From Nitrosotalea sp. (GTDB lineage: Archaea; Halobacteriota; Syntropharchaeia; Alkanophagales; Methanospirareceae): DNA of 8,032 nucleotides. The translations under genes and the position numbers were made by a program. The stretch covers positions 1 to 8,032 of the forward strand of contig DYFG01000073.1 in the NCBI GenBank assembly GCA_020725315.1, written 5' to 3'. Shown here in pieces: positions 1-4,490 of this stretch; within the stretch, counting starts at the first letter, position 1, and each line of letters starts with the position of its first letter. Under the pieces are notes generated by a model. It worked only from the letters and a program-made list of their open reading frames with translations. It did no database searches and had not been told where the DNA came from.

Positions 1-610
1 TATAAGCACGCCCCAACGGTTTATGAGTGGTAATCACGATACCAGCCCCAGGCGCACTGCCAACCTCGCCGACATTCACGCCGTTATCCCTAACGGTGAC
101 TGAGGATGAAGCCCGAGCCCACCCTGTTTTGATACAGATGCCAACCTGGTTATCAATAAGGGTGTTCTTCCGTATCGTTCCATTTGAATCCCAGAATGAA
201 ATCCCATATGTATAGTTGTGGATGTAATTCTTGTGGATCGTTACATTGGAGTTTGAAATCACACTCACTGCATCGCCATTCCATGGAAGCGGTCGTCTCG
301 TCTCATTTACCAGCCCCCAAATATTTTTGACCTCATTCTTCTCGAAAATGCCTGATGCGTTGTGATATACTACCCCACATGCGCCATATTCCTCGTAAAT
401 TCCTTCGTGCACGATAATGGTATCACCATCGGTGGCATTGTCAATTACGACTTGTATTGACTCGCCTTCGTAGACATGCCAATCCGTTGCACTTGCGCTA
501 CCGACATATGTGAGCAACGCTACAAGTATAATCATACCTGCCAGTGCAGCAATAACGCTTGCCACGATTTCAAGCAAAGCTTGTAGATACGTCCTTCTTG
601 TTTTCTCCAT
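1..610 (-). CDS. Secreted/anchored parallel beta-helix (NosD/PbH1-like) surface protein, N-terminal part
   Basis: The reading frame is open from the ATG at 610 to the left edge, 203 residues with no stop, so the gene is cut by the window. Residues 1-41 look like a signal or anchor: a charged start with TRRTYLQ, a hydrophobic stretch at about 17-36, then GSASA before the mature part. Residues 51-67 (SIQVVIDNATDGDTIIV) match the phrase that typically opens archaeal periplasmic copper-binding NosD-like and other right-handed beta-helix proteins. Later segments repeat the PbH1 pattern (SNVTIHKNYIHN, NGTIRKNTLIDNQVGI, SSVTVRDNGVNVG). A strong ribosome site GGAGGTGA lies at 622-629. Role: probably a cell-surface or S-layer-associated protein, possibly binding sugars or metal; no specific substrate can be read. 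It is preceded by an elaborate promoter with TTAGG/CCTAA boxes. Sure of the gene and fold class, unsure of function. Confidence 0.85.
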   Translation of the reverse strand, partial: MEKTRRTYLQALLEIVASVIAALAGMIILVALLTYVGSASATDWHVYEGESIQVVIDNATDGDTIIVHEGIYEEYGACGVVYHNASGIFEKNEVKNIWGLVNETRRPLPWNGDAVSVISNSNVTIHKNYIHNYTYGISFWDSNGTIRKNTLIDNQVGICIKTGWARASSSVTVRDNGVNVGEVGSAPGAGIVITTHKPLGRAY

Positions 611-621
611 TTTTTATTTTT

Positions 622-629
622 CACCTCCT
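622..629 (-). promoter_or_regulatory. Strong Shine-Dalgarno site for the beta-helix gene
   Basis: Read on the minus strand this is GGAGGTGA, an extended match to the archaeal 16S rRNA tail, 11 bases before the ATG at 610. It fixes the start of the beta-helix gene. Confidence 0.75.
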
Positions 630-638
630 AAGACCTTT

Positions 639-654
639 CTTTTCCAAAGAAAAG
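639..654 (-). other. Small stem-loop in the beta-helix gene leader
   Basis: CTTTTC (639-644) pairs perfectly with GAAAAG (649-654) around a four-base loop, and weaker pairs can extend it outward. It sits close to the transcript start predicted from the TATA box at 670-678, so it may be at or near the 5' end of the mRNA. No known riboswitch class is recognised. It could be chance in A/T-rich DNA. Confidence 0.35.
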
Positions 655-662
655 GAGTGTTG

Positions 663-688
663 TTAGGGATATATAAATCGAACCCTAA
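663..688 (-). promoter_or_regulatory. TATA box bracketed by TTAGGG/CCCTAA, promoter of the beta-helix gene
   Basis: The TATA element reads ATTTATATA on the minus strand (670-678). It lies about 60 bases before the ATG at 610, which puts transcription start near 648 and leaves room for a leader with the ribosome site. TTAGGG at 663-668 and CCCTAA at 683-688 form a perfect 6-bp inverted repeat with a 14-base spacer that contains the TATA box. A protein bound to this dyad would block TBP. The half-sites match those at the neighbouring DtxR-family gene's own promoter, so control by that regulator is the natural inference. Confidence 0.55.
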
Positions 689-790
689 GAAAGTTCGGTT
701 ATTAAAATTAAACCCTAAAAAGTTATAAAAGGGGAAATAAAACCTAAATAGATTCGGAAATTTAAGCTAAACCTAAAAGAGTTGGGAAGC
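681..790. repeat. Four direct repeats of about 30 bp, each starting AACC(C)TAA
   Basis: Copies begin at 681, 711, 741 and 770, so the spacing is 30, 30 and 29 bases. Each starts AACCCTAA or AACCTAA, followed by an A-rich stretch and, in three of the four, a TTCGG or TTGGG core. The copies are diverged in their second halves. The first CCCTAA is also the outer arm of the dyad around the TATA box at 670-678. About 30 bp is close to three helical turns, so the boxes face roughly the same side of the DNA, as expected for a cooperative binding array upstream of the beta-helix gene. A related unit (CCCCTAAAAAGGTTCG) occurs at 1607-1622. Confidence 0.65.
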
Positions 791-795
791 GATAA

Positions 796-820
796 AAAGG
801 TCTAATTAAGAAAACAAAAA
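796..820 (-). terminator. T-rich terminator after the DUF2325 gene
   Basis: Immediately after the stop at 821-823 the minus strand runs into TTTTTGTTTTCTTAATTAG and then a second T5 tract near 793-797. Archaeal termination uses such T-rich tracts without a hairpin. This would separate the DUF2325 transcript from the beta-helix promoter. Confidence 0.4.
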
Positions 821-1309
821 TTATCCACCCCGCACATAACCCTCCGCAGCAAAATTCACCAATCCCGTCTTAAGCGTACTCAAACCAGAACTGCGAAGGA
901 AATAGCAGGGCTTGTTCCTCAACTTGCATGCTTCTTTTACCAACCGGCAAGCGTTATGGCTGTTTATGTCCACCGGACAAAATATCACGTCATTTTTTTC
1001 CGCAATGCTTTCTATCTCCCTTTTCCCTCGCTCGCAGTGCCCGGAGTGGTAACAGAAAAGGCAGCCAAAAGAATCCGCCATTTCCTTGTAGCATGCCTCA
1101 AGCGACTCCACTTCTCCAATATAAGCCACTCTCACGCCTTTAAGCTGAAGCCCTTCGTTAGCTTTACAATTACAATAAACTCCAAGCTTCTCCACTACTT
1201 CATTCTTCGGGAACTTGGACTCAAATATAGATGCCGTTTTGACAAATTCTGTATTTTCTTTATTCAATCTCTTTACTTCTCCCCTTAAAAATTCCAGTTC
1301 CTTTTTCAT
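821..1309 (-). CDS. DUF2325 domain protein with N-terminal coiled coil, Cys-rich
   Basis: A protein of 162 residues. Residues 1-25 are a charged, coiled-coil-like helix. From about residue 58 to 150 it resembles the DUF2325 family, with the Rossmann-like start GVRVAYIGEVESLEACYKEM, then NDVIFCPVDINSHNA (the SHNA motif at 117-120) and FLRSSGLSTL (137-146). There are ten cysteines (46, 48, 73, 83, 86, 92, 111, 121, 128, 135), including C83-x2-C86-x5-C92 with nearby His 88 and His 91. That suggests metal binding or redox sensitivity; this is inference, since the family has no settled function. The ATG at 1309 is preceded by GGAGGTGG at 1323-1330, a long spacing of 13. An ATG at 1316 has better spacing but encodes only 18 residues. 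It sits 30 bases after the coiled-coil gene and in the same frame, so the two are almost certainly one operon. Confidence 0.8.
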   Translation of the reverse strand: MKKELEFLRGEVKRLNKENTEFVKTASIFESKFPKNEVVEKLGVYCNCKANEGLQLKGVRVAYIGEVESLEACYKEMADSFGCLFCYHSGHCERGKREIESIAEKNDVIFCPVDINSHNACRLVKEACKLRNKPCYFLRSSGLSTLKTGLVNFAAEGYVRGG

Positions 1310-1329
1310 TAGCCATTCTTTACCACCTC

Positions 1330-1347
1330 CTTCGCATGACTACGAAG
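1330..1347 (-). promoter_or_regulatory. Stem-loop holding the upstream stop codon and touching the next ribosome site
   Basis: CTTCG and CGAAG (1343-1347 and 1330-1334) form a perfect 5-bp stem with an 8-base loop. The loop contains the TAG stop of the 65-residue gene, and the stem's far arm includes the first base of the GGAGGTGG ribosome site of the DUF2325 gene. A ribosome finishing the first gene would open the stem, which would couple translation of the two genes. The stem is short, so this is a suggestion only. Confidence 0.35.
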
Positions 1348-1537
1348 CCTGGTAAAGCGAACAACCATCAATAAACCAGGAGCCCAACTCACGTTTTATC
1401 GCTTCAACGTTTTCTAACTCACGTTTTATCGCTCCAACCACTTCTTCTAGTTCATCTACGCTCTCGACTTCCTTCAAGATGTTCTCAAGTAGTCGCAGCA
1501 GGTCCTTCATCACCCTTGTTATATCCATCTCGTCCAT
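1340..1537 (-). CDS. Small coiled-coil protein (65 aa) upstream of the DUF2325 gene
   Basis: A protein of 65 residues, not recognised as a named family. Residues 8-52 are a charged amphipathic helix with heptad-like leucines and valines, followed by a short tail (SWFIDGCSLYQAS) with one Cys. Residues 34-43 (VGAIKRELEN) and 44-53 (VEAIKRELGS) are a tandem ten-residue duplication that matches a 30-bp DNA duplication. The ATG at 1537 follows a weak GGAAGG site; a second in-frame ATG at 1528 would remove three residues. It ends in TAG, the only amber stop among the complete genes here, in the same frame as the DUF2325 gene that follows. A dedicated promoter with CCTAA/TTAGG boxes precedes it. Likely role: partner or oligomerisation module for the DUF2325 protein; inference from operon position only. 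Confidence 0.6.
   Translation of the reverse strand: MDEMDITRVMKDLLRLLENILKEVESVDELEEVVGAIKRELENVEAIKRELGSWFIDGCSLYQAS
1386..1438. repeat. 30-bp tandem duplication inside the small coiled-coil gene
   Basis: A 23-base block (1386-1408) recurs at 1416-1438 with one mismatch, a period of exactly 30 bases. It keeps the frame and adds ten residues to the coiled coil. The near-identity of the copies suggests a recent duplication. Confidence 0.8.
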
Positions 1538-1548
1538 AGCATAACCTT

Positions 1549-1570
1549 CCTAATTTTTAGGCTGCCCTAA
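1549..1570. promoter_or_regulatory. Overlapping CCTAA/TTAGG operator before the coiled-coil/DUF2325 operon
   Basis: Three alternating half-sites: CCTAA (1549-1553), TTAGG (1557-1561) and CCTAA (1566-1570). They make two overlapping inverted repeats, CCTAA-3-TTAGG and TTAGG-4-CCTAA; the second resembles DtxR/IdeR-type boxes. Further half-sites lie at 1588-1592 and 1609-1613. The block lies just downstream of the likely TATA box (near 1592-1602 on the minus strand) and 12 bases before the ATG at 1537, where bound protein would block initiation. The neighbouring DtxR-family regulator is the obvious candidate to bind it. Confidence 0.55.
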
Positions 1571-1589
1571 CTATAAGATGATAAGAATT

Positions 1590-1603
1590 AGGCACATAAA
1601 TAA
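1590..1603 (-). promoter_or_regulatory. Likely TATA box of the coiled-coil/DUF2325 operon
   Basis: On the minus strand this reads ATATTATTTATGTG, with a TATTTATG-type TATA element. Counting about 25 bases downstream puts the start near 1570, at the edge of the CCTAA/TTAGG operator, with a leader of about 30 bases before the ATG at 1537. Confidence 0.4.
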
Positions 1604-1623
1604 TATCCCCTAAAAAGGTTCGA

Positions 1624-1637
1624 TTTTGTTAACAAAA
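1624..1637. other. Perfect 14-bp palindrome TTTTGTTAACAAAA
   Basis: A perfect palindrome centred on GTTAAC between the DtxR-family stop at 1655 and the next promoter. It may be part of a T-rich terminator for the regulator (the minus strand here reads TTATTTTGGTTTTG) or a protein site upstream of the coiled-coil operon. A/T-rich composition makes chance possible. Confidence 0.4.
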
Positions 1638-1654
1638 CCAAAATAAGTTAGGAT

Positions 1655-2131
1655 TTAGCAGAAGAACCGATGACCTTTTGCTTCTCGCTTCTCTACTTCG
1701 CAGGGATGCACCCCCGTCTTACAGAACGTTTCGAAATGCTCCAGCCACTGTGGATAATCCGGTGCGGTCTTCACGAACCGCACAAATTTTTTTAGCTGCT
1801 CTATTGTTTCAGGCTCCAATTCGTGCTCAATGATGCATGCATCTTTATCCGCTATCTTCTTAGACACTTTTATTATTTCTAAGAACGATCTTACGGTATC
1901 GTGTCGTTCTTTTACCACACCTGCTATTTCTTTCCCTTTTGGTGTCAATCTCACGCCATCGTATTTTCGATATTCCACGAGACCTATGTCGTTCAGTCTC
2001 TTTACCATTTCCACAACGCTCGGGGGTTTAATAGCTAAAGCAGATGCGATATCCCTTATCCTCGTGTATCCTTTCTGTTCCGTGATATCCAGAATCGCTT
2101 CGAGATAATCTTCCGCTTTCCTGCTGAGCAT
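1655..2131 (-). CDS. DtxR/MntR-family metal-dependent transcriptional repressor
   Basis: A protein of 158 residues, MntR-sized and without the SH3-like third domain of DtxR/IdeR. Residues 4-70 form the winged helix (RIRDIASALAIKPPSVVEMVKRL is the helix-turn-helix, KYDGVRLTPKGKEI the wing). Residues 71-120 are the dimerisation and metal domain. Numbering happens to match Bacillus MntR: D8, E11, H77, E102 and H103 are present, but MntR Glu99 is Cys99 here, as in DtxR/IdeR (Cys102). So the site mixes Mn-type (Asp8) and Fe-type (Cys99) ligands; the metal cannot be assigned. An unusual tail carries C137, H142, C144, H154 and a terminal C158. The dyad TAGGGTACCCTA just before its start implies autoregulation, and matching half-sites precede the downstream minus-strand genes. 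A small leader or none is expected. Confidence 0.92.
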   Translation of the reverse strand: MLSRKAEDYLEAILDITEQKGYTRIRDIASALAIKPPSVVEMVKRLNDIGLVEYRKYDGVRLTPKGKEIAGVVKERHDTVRSFLEIIKVSKKIADKDACIIEHELEPETIEQLKKFVRFVKTAPDYPQWLEHFETFCKTGVHPCEVEKREAKGHRFFC

Positions 2132-2144
2132 ACGATGATAATAT

Positions 2145-2156
2145 TAGGGTACCCTA
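2145..2156. promoter_or_regulatory. Perfect dyad TAGGGTACCCTA, probable DtxR-family operator
   Basis: A 12-bp perfect palindrome, 13 bases before the regulator's ATG at 2131, directly next to the shared A/T-rich TATA region. It lies between the divergent regulator and HAD hydrolase genes. Bound repressor would block the regulator's promoter and possibly the plus-strand one. Its half-site TAGGG/CCCTA is the same as in the two downstream minus-strand promoters. Confidence 0.6.
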
Positions 2157-2166
2157 TATAAATAAT
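2155..2166. promoter_or_regulatory. Divergent TATA region for the regulator and the HAD gene
   Basis: TATATAAATAAT can serve as a TATA box in either direction. On the minus strand, start would fall near 2133, so the regulator mRNA would be leaderless or nearly so. On the plus strand, start would fall near 2185, giving the HAD gene a leader of about 30-45 bases. Confidence 0.5.
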
Positions 2167-2213
2167 AAATAGTTTGCTTCAAATTTACAAAAGTAGCAAT
2201 AAGAATAGTTGAG

Positions 2214-3311
2214 ATGGTAGCTATGCAGATGAAGGGAAAAACAATCTGCTTTGACCTCGAAGGGCCATTATCCCCGCAAGATAACGCGTACGAAGTGATG
2301 AAACGCATGGGGGACGAAGGTGCTTTTATTTTCGAGGTTATAAGCCGGTATGATGATATTATATCCCTTGAGGGGAGGGAAGGCTACGAGCCGGGTGATA
2401 CCCTTGCCTTAATCGTGCCCTTCTTTTTGGTACATGGTATAACCGAAGATGATATAAGAAAGGTATCAGAGTATGCGAAGATAGTGGACGGCGCAGAATA
2501 CCTGTTTGAGAAGTTACAGGCTGACAACTGGGATATTTATATCATATCTACCAGTTACGAGCAGCATGCGTATACTATCGGTCATAAACTGGGAGTGCCT
2601 GAGGACCATATTATCTGCACGAAGCTGGATTTAGTAAAAAGGAAGCATACGTTGCAAGAATCGGTTTTTACGGTACTCAAGAAAGCTCGGAAAGAGATAA
2701 TGGAGCTTTATGCAGAGATTGACAATACCGAACGCATAGTGAATCGTCTGGATGCGCTCTTTTTCCACCAACTTCCTGATTTGGGCTATGATCTTTTTAC
2801 GACTCGAGTAGTAGGCGGGGAACGAAAGGCAGGAGCGGTACGGGAGATAGCAAACAAAAAAGGGATAGCGGTACGAGATATCATTGCTGTTGGTGACAGC
2901 ATTACTGATTATAAGATGCTGGACGAGGTTGCTTCACAGGGTGGTATAGCGGTTGTTTTCAACGGTAATGAGTATGCAGTTCCGTATGCCAATGTAGGAC
3001 TCGCATCTGTGGATATACGATTTCTTTATGTGATATGCGAGGCGTTTGAACGAGGAGGGAAAGGGGCAGTGATGGATGTGGTAACGAAATGGGAGGAGAA
3101 CCGGAGCGCTTTTGAAAAGAACCCCGTGAATATTCCGGATGGTTATATCACCCCAGAGATAAAGGATTTTCTAACCACTCAAAAGGGAAAGACACCTTTT
3201 CCTTATTTCCATAATCTCGAACGTGCGGACGACCGAAGAAAAGAGGAGATAATAACGATACAGAAGCGGCTGCGAATGCAGGTGAGAGAGGACGCGGGGA
3301 AGCTGGGATAA
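2214..3311 (+). CDS. HAD-superfamily phosphohydrolase-like protein, archaeal (COG4030-like)
   Basis: A protein of 365 residues. HAD motifs are visible in order: motif I FDLEGPLS (Asp14, with Glu16 where DxD is usual), motif II ISTSY (Ser/Thr 112-114), motif III Lys205 in GGERKAG, and motif IV AVGDSITDYKML (Asp228, Asp232). A long helical cap sits between motifs I and II and at about 145-190. The layout resembles an archaeal group that I recall as COG4030, sometimes labelled EhaR (energy-converting hydrogenase A subunit R) in methanogens; no Eha genes are seen here, so I do not use that name. The substrate is unknown. In-frame ATGs exist at 2214, 2223 and 2229; the last, starting MKGKTICFDLEGP, puts motif I at the usual place and is a good alternative. 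It diverges from the DtxR-family gene and may fall under its operator. It ends 13 bases from the convergent GMP synthase gene. Confidence 0.8.
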   Translation: MVAMQMKGKTICFDLEGPLSPQDNAYEVMKRMGDEGAFIFEVISRYDDIISLEGREGYEPGDTLALIVPFFLVHGITEDDIRKVSEYAKIVDGAEYLFEKLQADNWDIYIISTSYEQHAYTIGHKLGVPEDHIICTKLDLVKRKHTLQESVFTVLKKARKEIMELYAEIDNTERIVNRLDALFFHQLPDLGYDLFTTRVVGGERKAGAVREIANKKGIAVRDIIAVGDSITDYKMLDEVASQGGIAVVFNGNEYAVPYANVGLASVDIRFLYVICEAFERGGKGAVMDVVTKWEENRSAFEKNPVNIPDGYITPEIKDFLTTQKGKTPFPYFHNLERADDRRKEEIITIQKRLRMQVREDAGKLG

Positions 3312-3324
3312 AAAGAAGGGAAGA

Positions 3325-4290
3325 TTAAACCGCTTCTATCGTTGACGGTGGCTTTTTGGTTATATTATACGTAACACTTACAACTGCGGGCACTTCGGTC
3401 GTTATTCGTTCCGCTAATATGTCCAAAGTCTCGTACGGGAGTTTTGTTGGTGAGCCCGTTCTTGCATCCTCGCTATCCCAGCATCGTACCTCTATCTGCA
3501 TGCCATAATCCCTTTTTCCCGCTCTCATCCCGGTGACTTTATCCTCATGCAAGATTGCCAGGTATTGAAATGCCCCGGTGCGCTCCAGTTCTTCTTCAAC
3601 AATTTTCGTCGCCTTTCTTACCAGTTCGACTCGTTCTGGCGTGACTTCGCCTATTACTCGCGCGGCTAACGCCGGACCTGGAAAGGGAGGTCTCTTATAT
3701 ATCTCTTCGGGTAAGCGGAGCGCGCGTGCGACTGCTCGTATTGCCGGCTTTCTGAGTTGGATTAACGGTTCTATCACGGTGTAGCCATAAGCTTCTTTTG
3801 TATCGATTCCCATCTGTTCGAGAATATTATGCTGTCGTTTAATTCCCGCGACCGTTTCTTCGACGTCGGTATAATTTGTACCCTGGAGAAGATATCTTGC
3901 GCCGCTCTCTTTGACAAGCATACGAAAGACATCCTTATAAAAGGTTTGAGTAATCGCTTCTCTTTTGGCTTCGGGATCTGTAATGCCTTTGAGCGCATCG
4001 AAGAACTGCTTTTTGGCATCAACGATCTCTACCGGTACACCCAATTCCTCGAAGAGAGCAGCAATTCTTTGCGGCTCATCTCGTCTCATTAAGCCGTTAT
4101 CAATGAAATGGGTCTTCAGTTGGTCACCTAACGCCCGGTGAGCCAACACGGTGACCGTGGACGAGTCGACGCCACCGGATAAAGCATTGATCGCCGAACC
4201 ACTTCCAACAATCGACGTAATTTCTTCTACTTTTCGTTCTATAAACTCTTCGGGATGTAAATCCTCGAGTTTTAGCTCTTTAATCTGCAT
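3325..4290 (-). CDS. guaAB: GMP synthase, ATP-pyrophosphatase (PPase) subunit B
   Basis: The subunit activates XMP with ATP and aminates it to GMP with ammonia supplied by a separate glutaminase subunit, the split arrangement normal in archaea; the glutaminase gene is not in this window. The PP-loop SGGVDSS lies near residue 39 from this start. IDNGLMRRDE, QGTNYTDVEE, the RPPFPGPALAARVIGE segment and the C-terminal KPPSTIEAV (usually KPPxTIEWE/FE) are all family signatures. About 321 residues is full length. I chose the ATG at 4290 because GGTGA, an archaeal ribosome site, lies at 4302-4306. A GTG at 4305 would add five residues but would use part of that GGTGA as its start codon. It diverges from glutamine synthetase, whose product glutamine is the ammonia source for this reaction. 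Confidence 0.95.
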   Translation of the reverse strand: MQIKELKLEDLHPEEFIERKVEEITSIVGSGSAINALSGGVDSSTVTVLAHRALGDQLKTHFIDNGLMRRDEPQRIAALFEELGVPVEIVDAKKQFFDALKGITDPEAKREAITQTFYKDVFRMLVKESGARYLLQGTNYTDVEETVAGIKRQHNILEQMGIDTKEAYGYTVIEPLIQLRKPAIRAVARALRLPEEIYKRPPFPGPALAARVIGEVTPERVELVRKATKIVEEELERTGAFQYLAILHEDKVTGMRAGKRDYGMQIEVRCWDSEDARTGSPTKLPYETLDILAERITTEVPAVVSVTYNITKKPPSTIEAV

Positions 4291-4301
4291 GATTTTAATA
4301 G

Positions 4302-4306
4302 TCACC
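4302..4306 (-). promoter_or_regulatory. GGTGA ribosome site deciding the GMP synthase start
   Basis: On the minus strand GGTGA lies 11 bases before the ATG at 4290, the same spacing as at the beta-helix gene. Its inner GTG is the alternative start at 4305, which I consider less likely. Confidence 0.5.
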
Positions 4307-4451
4307 AGTAATCCTTTTAATCTTTTTAATCGGATACCTTAGTAAACAGTTTGTGGGTATATGAAGTTTTTGGAAGTAATCAGGAGGTAACAGAAGGCAA
4401 GGCCAGATGCGATTTGTTATGCGATGCTGCGAAACAGCCTCTAATTTAATA

Positions 4452-4460
4452 CTTTAAATA
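4452..4460 (+). promoter_or_regulatory. TATA box of the glutamine synthetase gene
   Basis: CTTTAAATA lies about 35 bases before the ATG at 4491. Start of transcription would be near 4482, leaving a leader of about nine bases, so the gene is probably read from a near-leaderless mRNA. The rest of the 4306-4451 spacer holds no convincing gene; it contains a short GCTG/CAGC hairpin at 4426-4438 and a duplicated ATGCGAT (4407, 4419). Confidence 0.5.
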
Positions 4461-4490
4461 GAAGGGGAGCTAATAATTGTCCTAAAAGAT

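Noticed and set aside
510..728. Open frame of 72 codons on the plus strand
   Set aside because: It runs antisense to the signal peptide of the beta-helix gene and through its A/T-rich promoter; the minus-strand protein is clearly the real one.
681..800. CRISPR-like array suggested by the 30-base periodicity
   Set aside because: The conserved part is only about 8-18 bases and there are no separate unique spacers; a regulatory direct-repeat array fits better.
956..1288. Open frame of 110 codons on the plus strand
   Set aside because: Antisense to the DUF2325 gene; no family features and no promoter or ribosome site of its own.
1263..1316. ATG at 1316 as start of the DUF2325 gene, favoured by ribosome-site spacing
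   Set aside because: It is in a different frame and stops after 18 residues.
4334..4360. ATACC-17-GGTAT inverted repeat as an NrpR-type nitrogen operator
   Set aside because: The arms are only five bases and the spacing does not fit GGTA-N6-TACC; chance is likely.
4361..4457. Two tiny open frames (nine and 16 residues) between GMP synthase and glutamine synthetase, the first ending in an AGGAGG stretch
   Set aside because: Considered as leader peptides, but there is no run of informative codons and no clear attenuator structure, and the second overlaps the glnA TATA box.
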